A DNA stretch of 64,000 bases from RQOF01 sp964461135 (GTDB taxonomy: Bacteria; Calditrichota; Calditrichia; RBG-13-44-9), in assembly GCA_964461135.1 (NCBI GenBank), contig CAYWTB010000002.1, positions 62,001 through 126,000 of the forward strand, written 5' to 3'. The notes beneath the pieces were generated by a model. The model had not been told where the DNA came from. It ran no database searches and saw nothing but the letters and a program-made list of their open reading frames with translations. The position numbers and the translations under genes were made by a program. Positions 7,914 through 15,720 of this stretch are shown here, one piece after another; position 1 is the stretch's first letter, and every line of letters starts with the position of its first letter.

Positions 7914-8765
7914 TTATAGCACATTTAGCCCATCAAAAAAGGGCTTATTGTCCATTCGAATAAAATTGGACTTTTTTCGAGTCAGCCTTGCCCAAATCCG
8001 CTTTCCGCATCTGGGCATGATGTCAGGCAAACTATAATTCGTGGCAAAAACAATAATTTTCTCGGATTCAACCGCTTCTTCAATCACCCGGTAGGCTCGT
8101 TCGTAGATCCAGTTCTTCTCGGTATAATTGTAAAACAGAAATTCATCCCACATCACCACATCGGCCTTACTAAATGCCTCATACAACTCCTTTTCTATCG
8201 GCTCGGTCGAATCAAATCCTTCTTTTATTTTTCCGAACATCACCGGTTCATTTATGTAAAAACAGGGAATCTCAGCCAACGACAATTTGTTGGTCAACGC
8301 ACCCAATAATGCACTCTTACCCGTGTTGTTCGGTCCGGACAAAATCACGAACGGCTTTCCTTTCTGAAAATTCTCCAAATCCCTCAAATACCCAAATGCT
8401 TTCTCGGCACCCTTTCTGACTTCCAGACCCTTAAAGGCAAACCTACCGTAATCTTCCGGAATCCCTGAATTCCTGAAAATCTGCTTTATGCGGTTCATCT
8501 TGGCTTTCTGAAAATCAGCAACTTGTCTCTGGTACTCCCTCCTTTTTTCAATTCTGACACAGTTTGGACATTCACCCCTTTTCCACGGATACTCCACCTT
8601 CTTGAAAATCCATTCTTTACTGATCACCCAATCATCATTGACCACACCGCAAACCGAACATTTCCATTGAGTCTTTGGACGAGTTGCTTCAATCTCCGGA
8701 GTTACCAGATTCATTACCTCCCCAATGGATTCTCCCACGGATTTCATCTCGGCGATTCTTTCCAT
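7914..8765 (-). CDS. DnaC/DnaI/IstB-like helicase loader ATPase
   Basis: The 283-residue AAA+ protein has an N-terminal zinc-binding-like segment (CSVC at 36-39 and CPNC at 66-69), a helical linker, Walker A GPNNTGKS (144-151), Walker B DVVMWDEF and a sensor-1-like FATNYS. This matches DnaC/DnaI helicase loaders, whose Cys-rich N-termini contact the replicative helicase or DNA. It starts directly at the stop of the upstream gene with no spacer, so the two are probably co-translated. I infer that it loads a DnaB-type helicase, either the host one or one encoded elsewhere on the element. IstB transposition helpers share the fold, but no transposase is nearby. Confidence 0.87.
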   Translation of the reverse strand: MERIAEMKSVGESIGEVMNLVTPEIEATRPKTQWKCSVCGVVNDDWVISKEWIFKKVEYPWKRGECPNCVRIEKRREYQRQVADFQKAKMNRIKQIFRNSGIPEDYGRFAFKGLEVRKGAEKAFGYLRDLENFQKGKPFVILSGPNNTGKSALLGALTNKLSLAEIPCFYINEPVMFGKIKEGFDSTEPIEKELYEAFSKADVVMWDEFLFYNYTEKNWIYERAYRVIEEAVESEKIIVFATNYSLPDIMPRCGKRIWARLTRKKSNFIRMDNKPFFDGLNVL

Positions 8766-9491
8766 CTAAAATCCCTCAACATTCTTCTTGAATTTCCTCG
8801 CCCTCCCATTCATCAAAACTTTTTTCAGATAATTATGATTTCGCATATCCGTCATTTTTCGATCTGCCACCATCCGAACATTTTCAATAAACCTCGGCTT
8901 ATCAAACACATAACGCTTTCCACCATATTTCAGAGTGCCAGTGGAATACATGTCCACCAGTTCCTCCAGTAATCGAATACGTTTTTCGATACTCATTGTA
9001 TCAATGGACTGGTTTTTTTCGATCTGGGCTTTGGTCATAAAACTTTTCAAATACATCCTTACCACTTCTCGCTCTTGGAAATTGAATCTTAAATACAGTT
9101 CGGATACCTTGTTCTCTAAACTGCCAGTCTCTGCCATTTCTATTCCCACAGCGTTCAAATCTTCCAAAGAAAATTGATCAGTCAATACTTTGACCTTTTT
9201 CAAAGCAAGCCTCAGTGACGGTTTTTGGGTGAAACGCTCCAAATCCTTTACGTAATAGACGCCCCGGATCCGACCGATCCAGCCCGCAATAAACAAACTT
9301 CTTAATAATGTCTGTCGGTATTTTCCGGGAACGCCCGCTAAATCATAGATCTCCTGCTCGGTCAGAACAGACTCATCACAGAACACCCCGCTCACCGGCA
9401 TCGTCATAGCGAGATCCGCAATACAATACGCATAATATCGATGGGCTGGACCCAAACGGTCCAACCCATCATGTCTTGTAAACGTAATCAT
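8766..9491 (-). CDS. Putative phage replication protein with winged-helix-like N-terminus
   Basis: A 241-residue protein of no family I can name. Residues 1-110 contain LTEQEIYDLAGVPGKYRQTL followed by a hydrophobic GWIGRIRGVYYV wing-like hairpin, which resembles the winged helix of phage replication initiators (O protein or DnaD-like). The rest is charged and helical, ending in a very basic tail (NGRARKFKKNVEGF). It sits between the SSB-like gene and the helicase loader, the usual place of an origin-binding initiator in phage early operons. That function is therefore an inference from fold hints and neighbours. Confidence 0.7.
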   Translation of the reverse strand: MITFTRHDGLDRLGPAHRYYAYCIADLAMTMPVSGVFCDESVLTEQEIYDLAGVPGKYRQTLLRSLFIAGWIGRIRGVYYVKDLERFTQKPSLRLALKKVKVLTDQFSLEDLNAVGIEMAETGSLENKVSELYLRFNFQEREVVRMYLKSFMTKAQIEKNQSIDTMSIEKRIRLLEELVDMYSTGTLKYGGKRYVFDKPRFIENVRMVADRKMTDMRNHNYLKKVLMNGRARKFKKNVEGF

Positions 9492-9506
9492 TCCGAAAAT
9501 CCTGGA

Positions 9507-10016
9507 TTAAAACGGAACATTGTCATCTTCATCCGCAGGATTCGGAGCCGGTCCATCAGAACCTTTTTCTTCCTGAAAATCAACCTTGGTAGGATCAACC
9601 GTAATATCAACCGGATCATTCTGACCAAGTTCAGACGGAAATACACTATCAACCCGCGTTCCCGCATCACCACTCTGTTTGGTATATTCCCGAACATCAA
9701 TCCGGCAAACCCGACCAATAAATCCCTTCTCGTCAAAAGCGGATCCCTTGAAAGACACATTGAGCATTTCACAGAATCCCCGGAAATAGTTTAGTGTGTT
9801 TGGCTGCAAACTTCTTGAACCAAATACCACACCACCCTGGGAATCTCCTGAAATGACCTCATATTTAATATTCAATTTCGGGAATCCTTTCTGGTCGGTT
9901 TGAACCTCAATGTCCACAATCTTGGCCTCATAAATCCCGGGATCAATTTTCACACCACCCGGAGCCCAGCTTTCCAGATTTTCAAAATTTGTGTCTTGGG
10001 GCAACTTAATTGGCAT
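9507..10016 (-). CDS. DUF669-like / single-stranded-DNA-binding phage protein
   Basis: The start is placed at the ATG at 10016, which has AAAGGAG upstream; the open frame extends further to 10094, overlapping the preceding gene. The resulting 169-residue protein begins NFENLESWAPGG, has an OB-like beta-rich body (AKIVDIEVQTDQKGFPKLNI) with a small cofactor-free core, and ends in an acidic tail DEDDNVPF, close to the DDDIPF tip by which bacterial SSB recruits partners. This is typical of the DUF669 phage family and phage SSBs. Its position right after a Sak4-like recombinase fits a recombinase/SSB pair. SSB function is inferred. Confidence 0.78.
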   Translation of the reverse strand: MPIKLPQDTNFENLESWAPGGVKIDPGIYEAKIVDIEVQTDQKGFPKLNIKYEVISGDSQGGVVFGSRSLQPNTLNYFRGFCEMLNVSFKGSAFDEKGFIGRVCRIDVREYTKQSGDAGTRVDSVFPSELGQNDPVDITVDPTKVDFQEEKGSDGPAPNPADEDDNVPF

Positions 10017-10032
10017 AGTACATCTCCTTTCT

Positions 10033-10890
10033 TTAGGCTTTTTGTGCAACTGGTTTAGGTTTTGGGTCTGCAGGAGCAGGCTTCTTTGTTTCATCTGCTT
10101 TTGGCTTCTCGGCCGATGGATCCGGGTTCTGAGTCACTGCCTTTTTCAATTCAGTGAACAAAACTGTGTAGTCAGCCGGTATCACTTCCGGGAATCCCCG
10201 GAAACTTCTCTTGGCTGCCACCGTCATGGTAGGCTTAAAACTAATCACCCTTTCTTCCACGTCACCCTTGGTCCGCAATTCCATGTGACCACAAAAATCA
10301 ATGACATGGAGAAATTCTTTGGCAAACGTCCGCCCCACTTTCGGAAACAGCATGGATCTTTTCGCACCGGTTCCCTCAATCTCAACCTCATAGGTATCTT
10401 CATGAGCCTCGATCATAACATTGATACCTCTCCGGTTCAGGGCTTTGAGCAACCGCAAATACTCCCTACCCTTGTTTGCAGCATCTCCATACTCTTTCAG
10501 GGTGATGAACTTTTTGCCACGGGCATACTGCAAACCGAATTCCAGAAATTTCTGTAACTCCGACCAACTGTTAATGAATAACCACTTCACGCCCATTTTG
10601 TCATAAGGCGATGCGTCCGGAAATTCCTTCAAAAATTCATTCCAAGCCTTCAATGCTTCAATCATATCCTTTTGCATTGAGAACTGAATAAAAGGAATAT
10701 CCAGACCGTGCAGAGCTCTCATTACCCCACCTTCTTCAAATTCCGCTATCAGAATTTTCTTCCAATAACTTTTCGGCAGGGTACTTACGAGCGTTGTCTT
10801 GCCCAGACCGGACTGACTGTAAACACAGACAGTGACACCGTGCTTACCAAGGTCAGCCGTATCTATGGCAGAAACGATCTGTACTCCCAT
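10033..10890 (-). CDS. Sak4-like RecA-fold ATPase (AAA_24), phage recombination protein
   Basis: The 285-residue protein has Walker A YSQSGLGKTTL (25-35), a Walker-B-like KWLFINSWSEL, and VMIEAHED later in the core. This is the layout of the phage nucleotide-binding proteins grouped as AAA_24, which include the Sak4 single-strand annealing recombinases. The last 35 residues are a Pro/Lys-rich flexible tail (KKPAPADPKPKP). It is the first gene of the leftward operon, followed 16 bp later by the SSB-like gene, which supports a role in recombination. Two copies of the module's palindromic motif lie upstream (10,935 and 10,965), so it is probably the regulated promoter-proximal gene. Confidence 0.82.
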   Translation of the reverse strand: MGVQIVSAIDTADLGKHGVTVCVYSQSGLGKTTLVSTLPKSYWKKILIAEFEEGGVMRALHGLDIPFIQFSMQKDMIEALKAWNEFLKEFPDASPYDKMGVKWLFINSWSELQKFLEFGLQYARGKKFITLKEYGDAANKGREYLRLLKALNRRGINVMIEAHEDTYEVEIEGTGAKRSMLFPKVGRTFAKEFLHVIDFCGHMELRTKGDVEERVISFKPTMTVAAKRSFRGFPEVIPADYTVLFTELKKAVTQNPDPSAEKPKADETKKPAPADPKPKPVAQKA

Positions 10891-10934
10891 ATCCTATCCT
10901 TTCTTTTTTAGGTTGAACTATTAGGCAAATATCA

Positions 10935-10950
10935 GTTTAGTATGATGTTT
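10935..10950 (+). promoter_or_regulatory. Phage-module 16-bp operator-like motif, copy 4
   Basis: The site reads GTTTAGTATGATGTTT, a degenerate copy whose right arm is altered. It lies exactly 30 bp from copy 5, about three helical turns, upstream of the Sak4-like gene. Confidence 0.45.
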
Positions 10951-10964
10951 GCGTATAAATTGCA

Positions 10965-10980
10965 ATTTAGTATACTGCAT
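10965..10980 (+). promoter_or_regulatory. Phage-module 16-bp operator-like motif, copy 5
   Basis: The site reads ATTTAGTATACTGCAT, with a self-complementary AGTATACT core. A TTGACA (minus strand, 10,986-10,981) abuts it, so binding here would probably interfere with transcription of the leftward operon; no convincing -10 could be paired with that -35. Confidence 0.5.
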
Positions 10981-11144
10981 TGTCAAGTTAAAATTTTTTA
11001 GTCCTTAAATATTTTTACTGTAAACCCATTCTGAAACATTTTTCATTCTAAAATCGATGATTTTCTTATAATGTATCGCGATATTATCGCATTTTGCAAA
11101 ATTGGAAATTTCGGGGAAGATGCTGGAAGCCTTGATTTGACTTG

Positions 11145-11219
11145 TCGGGGCGAGAGGATTTGAACCTCCGGCCTCCTGGTCCCGAACCAGGCGCGCTAAC
11201 CAGACTGCGCTACGCCCCG
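11145..11219 (-). tRNA. tRNA-Pro (anticodon CGG)
   Basis: The minus strand folds into a full cloverleaf: a seven-pair acceptor stem CGGGGCG/CGCCCCG, a D arm GCGC...GCGC, an anticodon arm CCTGG-TTCGGGA-CCAGG with anticodon CGG, and a T arm GGAGG-TTCAAAT-CCTCT (one wobble pair). The discriminator base is A, and no CCA is encoded (the next bases are CAA). It reads CCG codons. Its 3' end faces the phage-like module 165 bp away. Confidence 0.95.
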
Positions 11220-11450
11220 TTTTTTCAACCAAAAAATATAGATAAATTAAGGGTCCAATTCAACAAGAAACAAAATTTAAGCCGGGCTTTTCCGAAAGAA
11301 ATTCGCTTCCAGTTCAAATAGAAACCGTCCAGAGTCTGCCCTACCCCTTAATAAATAAAATATTTCTTTTGTCATAACACTAATTTTTTAAATTTACATC
11401 AGATCTGGTCAATTCTGTAAAAATAATCCGGACGTAATTAGGCGGGGTTC

Positions 11451-12707
11451 ATGATGAAACTGAAACTGCATTGGCAAATACTGATCAGCCTGATCCTTGG
11501 TTTGTTGCTGGGTCTGCTGTCCAGGCCGCTTGGTTTTCAGAACATTATGGTAACCAAAGTAGCAATCCTGGGTACTATTTTTCTCCGTGCACTACGTATG
11601 ATTATTGTTCCTCTGATTTTCTCCAGCATCATTTCCGGTGTTACCAGCATCCGCTCTGCCGAAAGTTTTGGCCGCTTGAGCGGCAAGACCATTCTTTATT
11701 ATATCTCGACCAGCCTGCTGGCAATTTTCACCGGCCTGTTTCTGGTAAATTTTTTTCATCCCGGTGTTAAACCGGGGTTGAAAGATCTGCTGGGATTTGA
11801 AAAAATGCCCTCGGAGCTGCAAACCTCCGTAGAAAGTCTGGATGAAACCCTGCTGGGCATCATACCGGTGAATCCTATTCAATCCATGGCCAGGGGAGAC
11901 ATGCTTCCCATCATATTCTTCGCCCTGCTTTTCGGTTTCTTTATAACCCGTGCACCGAAACCCTACCGGGAAACCTTAACGGATTTTTTTCAGGGTATAT
12001 TTGAAGTGATGATGCGACTTACCCAGTTCATTATCCGTTTCACCCCCGTCGGTGTTTTTGCACTCATGGCCAAAATTGTGGCTCAAACCGGGTCGGAAGT
12101 ATTCGGACCTTTGGGGAATTATATGCTGGTAGTTTTGGCCGGTTTATTATTTCATGCCACTCTGACCCTGCCTGCAGTGTTATACTTATTTGGACGGATA
12201 AATCCACTCCAACATCTTCAGGCTATGTCCAGTGCCCTCATGACTGCCTTTTCCACTGCATCCTCCTCTGCTACCCTGCCCTTAACCATGGATGCTATGG
12301 AAAATAATGCCGGGGTATCCAATAAAATCACCAGCTTTGTGCTGCCGCTGGGTGCCACCATCAATATGGATGGCACAGCACTTTATGAATGCGTGGCTGT
12401 TATTTTCATTGCCCAGGTCTATGGTATACCCCTCAGCATCACCCAGCAGTTTATTGTTGTTGTTACGGCCCTTCTCGCCAGCATCGGTGCGGCGGGAATT
12501 CCCATGGCTGGATTAGTGATGATGACCATTATTCTCAGGGCAGTGGGATTGCCACTGGAAGGCGTGGGACTCATCCTGGCAGTCGATCGCATTCTGGATA
12601 TGCTTCGCACCTCGGTGAATGTGTGGAGTGACAGCTGTGGAACGGTAGTGATCGCCCGGACTGAGGGTGAGACACCTTTTACCATGATCGGATCTCCTTC
12701 CCAATAA
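11451..12707 (+). CDS. gltP: Dicarboxylate/amino acid:cation symporter (SDF/EAAT family)
   Basis: The 418-residue membrane protein has the hallmarks of the glutamate-transporter family: an HP1 loop TASSSATLPLTM, NMDGT in TM7, an HP2 loop GAAGIPMAG, and in TM8 LDMLRTSVNVWSD, in which the Asp and Arg that bind the substrate amino and side-chain carboxyl groups, and the Asn and Asp of the sodium site, are all present. Glutamate or aspartate is therefore the likely substrate, driven by Na+ or H+. GGCGGGG lies upstream of the ATG at 11,451 (a second ATG follows directly). It is monocistronic and convergent with the pterin dehydratase gene. Confidence 0.92.
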   Translation: MMKLKLHWQILISLILGLLLGLLSRPLGFQNIMVTKVAILGTIFLRALRMIIVPLIFSSIISGVTSIRSAESFGRLSGKTILYYISTSLLAIFTGLFLVNFFHPGVKPGLKDLLGFEKMPSELQTSVESLDETLLGIIPVNPIQSMARGDMLPIIFFALLFGFFITRAPKPYRETLTDFFQGIFEVMMRLTQFIIRFTPVGVFALMAKIVAQTGSEVFGPLGNYMLVVLAGLLFHATLTLPAVLYLFGRINPLQHLQAMSSALMTAFSTASSSATLPLTMDAMENNAGVSNKITSFVLPLGATINMDGTALYECVAVIFIAQVYGIPLSITQQFIVVVTALLASIGAAGIPMAGLVMMTIILRAVGLPLEGVGLILAVDRILDMLRTSVNVWSDSCGTVVIARTEGETPFTMIGSPSQ

Positions 12708-12764
12708 AAAAGGCAGATTTTTTCTAATCCACCTTTTTCATTCTCCCGCCATAATAATGCCAGG

Positions 12765-13046
12765 TTATCCCCCGATCTTATCTACAGCCACTGCCATTTT
12801 GAAATCGCAATTAGTTAAACCTCCTGCATCATGGGTGGAAAAACGCAATGAGACTTTATTGTATACGTTAAACAATTCCGGGTGATGGTCCTGCTGTCTG
12901 GCCAAATCGGCTACCTTATTAATAAAATCCATTGCCTCATCAAAATTGGTAAATTGCCATTCTTTTTTTATGGCATTGCCATCCAGTTTCCAGCCTTTTA
13001 TTTCTGTAAATTTCTGCTGAACTTCCGTCTGATTCAGTTTATTCAT
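12765..13046 (-). CDS. phhB: Pterin-4a-carbinolamine dehydratase
   Basis: The 93-residue protein contains the family signature DHHPELFNVYNKVSLRFSTH, with the active-site His pair and the downstream His, followed by AGGLT. The enzyme dehydrates 4a-hydroxytetrahydropterin formed by aromatic amino acid hydroxylases; many bacterial copies serve other pterin chemistry (molybdopterin or repair). No hydroxylase lies in the window. It ends 58 bp from the convergent symporter gene. Confidence 0.9.
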   Translation of the reverse strand: MNKLNQTEVQQKFTEIKGWKLDGNAIKKEWQFTNFDEAMDFINKVADLARQQDHHPELFNVYNKVSLRFSTHDAGGLTNCDFKMAVAVDKIGG

Positions 13047-13186
13047 AACATGCCTCTCTTTTGAGTTTACAACTAAAATGCTATATATTAATTACATGTG
13101 AGAACAATGATTGTTCCATACTTTTCTGGAACCGCCGGTCAGTTAAGGCTGCTGCCCGGCTATTTTGTATGTAAATCCGTCAAAAA

Positions 13187-13218
13187 AAAGGCTGTCTCGA
13201 AAAAAAGAAACAGCCTTT
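13187..13218 (-). terminator. Intrinsic terminator of the peroxiredoxin gene
   Basis: AAAGGCTGT and ACAGCCTTT pair into a nine-bp stem with a 14-base loop. On the minus strand the stem is followed by a run of T residues, the usual intrinsic terminator form, 22 bp after the peroxiredoxin stop. Confidence 0.8.
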
Positions 13219-13239
13219 ACAAAAGTTTAAATCAATTAT

Positions 13240-13915
13240 TTAATTAAGCTCTTTTTTACTGAAATACCAGTCGCTGACTTCAAACGGAGCTTTCACCCGT
13301 TTTTCGGCATCACTCTGAGTGACGGGAGGGGGGGCAATTACCTTTTCACCGGCATGCCAGTTTTCAGGAGTAGCAACACCATTCTCATCACTGGTCTGAA
13401 GTGCTTCCACCAAACGGAGAATTTCGTCAATGCTGCGTCCATTTGTTAAGGGATAATAAATCATAGCTCGCAGGTTTTGTCCTGGATCGATAACAAAAAC
13501 GGCCCGAACGGCACTAGTATCCGCCGCATTTGGATGAATCATCCCATACTTTTTAGCTACACTCATATCCAAACCAGCAATGACCGGGAAAGGAATTTTA
13601 ATGCCAAAGTTTTCTTCAATATTCCGAACCCAGGCGATATGGGTATAAACACTGTCAATAGTTAAACCCAGCACATTAGTATCTCTTTTCTGAAGCATCT
13701 CTTTTCTGAAATTCATCAAACTTTTTGGCAAAAGCCATAAATTCAGTGGTACAGACGGGAGTAAAATCTGCCGGATGGGAAAACAATACCAGCCATTTTC
13801 CCTTATAATCGGACAGATTTTTCTTGCCATGGGTTGTATTGGCGGCAAGCTGTGGTGCCGCTTCATTTAAACCGGGAAGTCCAAAAAACTCTTCTTTTTT
13901 TATTTTATCAGATAT
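13240..13915 (-). pseudogene. Peroxiredoxin (Prx6/1-Cys type), frameshifted by a tandem duplication
   Basis: The reading frame is split. The N-terminal part, in frame from 13,915, reads SDKIKKEEFFGLPGLNEAAP, then GKWLVLFSHPADFTPVCTTE with the peroxidatic Cys, and stops after FDEFQKRDASEKRY. The remaining 150 residues (TNVLGLTIDSVYTHIAWVRN, to YFSKKELN) continue in another frame. The break coincides with two 14-bp direct repeats ATCTCTTTTCTGAA separated by GC (13,681-13,694 and 13,697-13,710). Removing one 16-bp unit restores DEFQKRDTNVLG and a normal protein of about 220 residues. The codon at the expected start, well placed after AAAGGAG, is ATA rather than ATG. Either the gene is decaying, the duplication is a slippage switch, or there are assembly errors. 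Confidence 0.85.
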
Positions 13916-14281
13916 AGCGATCTCCTTTTAAATAGTTAAATTTTGATAAATATGAATTTTTGATTCAAAAAATTTTATGAAGTTACAACCATTCAAATTT
14001 ATCAAGTATCATTATCAGCACAACAGCTAAATAAAAGATGAATAATGAGACACATGCAAAAGGGTCTTATATAAATTTGATATTGTATTGTGTAATTTTC
14101 AGAATTTGCTTATAATGATTTCACCGTTGTTTTGGGGTAACTAATATAGAGATACGTCGATATTCATCTCTATAGCGACGATTACAGCACATAGTTTTTA
14201 TCTCCATATCATCTTTTGGAAATTTAGCTCGGAACCGGCTAAAGAACACTTGTAAAATTTAGTAAAAAGAGGAGATCTGCA
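13916..14281 (+). promoter_or_regulatory. cydAB upstream region with promoter and inverted repeat
   Basis: This 366-bp gap holds no gene. TTGTGT (14,088-14,093), a 17-bp spacer and TATAAT (14,111-14,116) form a good rightward promoter. Downstream, TATAGAGAT (14,145-14,153) and ATCTCTATA (14,166-14,174) are perfect nine-base inverted arms around 12 bases, in the predicted 5' untranslated region. They could be a repressor site or an RNA hairpin. GAGGAG precedes the cydA start. Confidence 0.6.
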
Positions 14282-15682
14282 ATGGAAGTTGAGATGTTGT
14301 CGCGAATTCAGTTTGGTTTCACCATTGCATTCCATTACATCTTCCCCCCGTTAAGCATTGGCCTGGGCGTCATACTGGTGATCATGGAAGGAATGTATCT
14401 GAAGACAAAGAAGAAAATTTATCATGAAATGACACGTTTCTGGGTGAAGATATTTGCCCTGACTTTTGCCATGGGAGTTGCCACCGGAATTGTCATGGAA
14501 TTTGAATTTGGTACGAACTGGTCGTCCTATTCCCGCTTTGTGGGGGACGTATTTGGCAGTGCACTGGCGGCCGAGGGGATTTTTGCCTTCTTTCTGGAAT
14601 CCGGGTTTCTGGCTATTCTGGTCTTTGGATGGAACAAAGTGAGTCCCAGAATGCACTTCTTCTCTACTATTATGGTCTCACTGGGCTCCATGTTCAGTGC
14701 CGTCTGGATTGTGGTAGCCAATTCCTGGCAGCAGACACCGGCAGGATTCCAGCTGGTGGGTGAAGGACTGTCAAAAAGAGCTGAAATTACCAGTTTTTGG
14801 GACATGGTCTTCAATCCGTCCTCCATGGAACGGTTGATGCATGTTCTGGGCGGAGCCTGGTTGGCAGGTTCTTTTCTGGTTATCAGCGTCAGTGCATATT
14901 ACCTTCTGAAAAAAAAACATATTATGTTTGCCCAATCCTCGTTGAAAATCGGTTTAATTGTTGCCGTGTGCGCCTCCCTGTATCAACTGTTTACCGGTCA
15001 TCAGAGTGGTGCAGGGATCAGTAAAAATCAACCGGCAAAATTGGCAGCTTTTGAAGCACACTATGAATCCAATCTCCCGGCAGATATGTACATTTTGGGT
15101 TGGGTAAATGAAGAAAAAAAAGAAGTATCTATTGGTTTGAAAGTACCCATTAAAGGGTTTTTGAGCTTTCTTGTTTACTGGGATGCCAATAAGCCCCTTA
15201 CAGGCCTTAATAGTTTTGCACCGGAAGACCAGCCACCCGTTAATCCGGTTTTCCAGTCCTATCATTTCATGGTTGCCATTGGTATGGTGCTCATACTCAT
15301 CAGTCTTCTTGGAATTGTTTTTTGGCGAAGGGGCACCCTCTTTACTAAATCCTGGATGTTGAAACTGATGGTTATTTCAGTACTGGGACCCCAAATTGCT
15401 AATCAATTAGGTTGGTTTTCAGCAGAAGTTGGAAGACAGCCATGGATTGTATATGGTTTTATGCGCACCTCGGAGGGAATTTCCAAGGTTGTATCAGCAG
15501 ACCAGACCGTATTCTCTTTAATTCTTTTCTTTTTAATTTATGCACTGCTTTTTATACTGTTCATCTTTTTGCTGGACCGCAAAATCAAACATGGTCCGGA
15601 GGAAACTGAGGATGAAGCCTCAATATACGAGCAACAACGACATACTGTGGATAAATTCCCAATCAGTAAAAAATCCACATGA
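14282..15682 (+). CDS. cydA: Cytochrome bd quinol oxidase subunit I
   Basis: The 466-residue membrane protein carries the haem ligands of the family: His18 in FHYIF (b595), His187 in MERLMHVLGG (b558) and the Met in YHFMVAIG (second b558 ligand), plus the GRQPW quinol-site motif. The quinol loop is of the short type. The complex oxidises quinol and reduces O2 to water with high affinity, without proton pumping, and is often induced by low oxygen or oxidative stress. It is followed 38 bp later by cydB; no small CydX subunit could be found. The neighbouring photolyase gene lies only 20 bp after cydB, so all three may share a transcript. Confidence 0.95.
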   Translation: MEVEMLSRIQFGFTIAFHYIFPPLSIGLGVILVIMEGMYLKTKKKIYHEMTRFWVKIFALTFAMGVATGIVMEFEFGTNWSSYSRFVGDVFGSALAAEGIFAFFLESGFLAILVFGWNKVSPRMHFFSTIMVSLGSMFSAVWIVVANSWQQTPAGFQLVGEGLSKRAEITSFWDMVFNPSSMERLMHVLGGAWLAGSFLVISVSAYYLLKKKHIMFAQSSLKIGLIVAVCASLYQLFTGHQSGAGISKNQPAKLAAFEAHYESNLPADMYILGWVNEEKKEVSIGLKVPIKGFLSFLVYWDANKPLTGLNSFAPEDQPPVNPVFQSYHFMVAIGMVLILISLLGIVFWRRGTLFTKSWMLKLMVISVLGPQIANQLGWFSAEVGRQPWIVYGFMRTSEGISKVVSADQTVFSLILFFLIYALLFILFIFLLDRKIKHGPEETEDEASIYEQQRHTVDKFPISKKST

Positions 15683-15720
15683 ACTGCAAAATAAAGAAAT
15701 AAAAAGTTACCGGAGAAGAA

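Larger units (their letters stand above)
1..10990 (-). mobile_element. Phage-like replication/recombination module (partial; left end outside window)
   Basis: Thirteen tightly packed leftward genes, several overlapping as ATGA, encode a set typical of a caudovirus early region: Sak4-like ATPase, SSB-like protein, helicase loader, helicase, RuvC-like resolvase and sliding clamp. A shared 16-bp palindromic motif occurs in four gaps, and two genes have closely similar promoters. No integrase, structural or lysis gene lies in the window, so prophage, satellite and integrative element cannot be told apart. The right edge is placed just upstream of the first gene and its two motif copies. A tRNA-Pro follows with its 3' end facing the module, the usual arrangement for tRNA-targeted integration, but no attL/attR repeat could be identified. 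Confidence 0.7.

Noticed and set aside
11073..11096. Two GCGATA motifs with 11-bp period (minus strand) between the phage module and the tRNA
   Set aside because: They resemble half-sites of the CarH-like repeat, but the period differs, there is no adjacent promoter or light-related gene.
11005..11232. 75-codon leftward open frame with a starting Met
   Set aside because: It runs across the tRNA-Pro gene; its apparent similarity is only the translated tRNA.
12708..12764. Terminator between the symporter and pterin dehydratase genes
   Set aside because: AAAAAGG and CCTTTTT could pair with an 18-base loop, but the stem is nearly all A-T and too weak to call.
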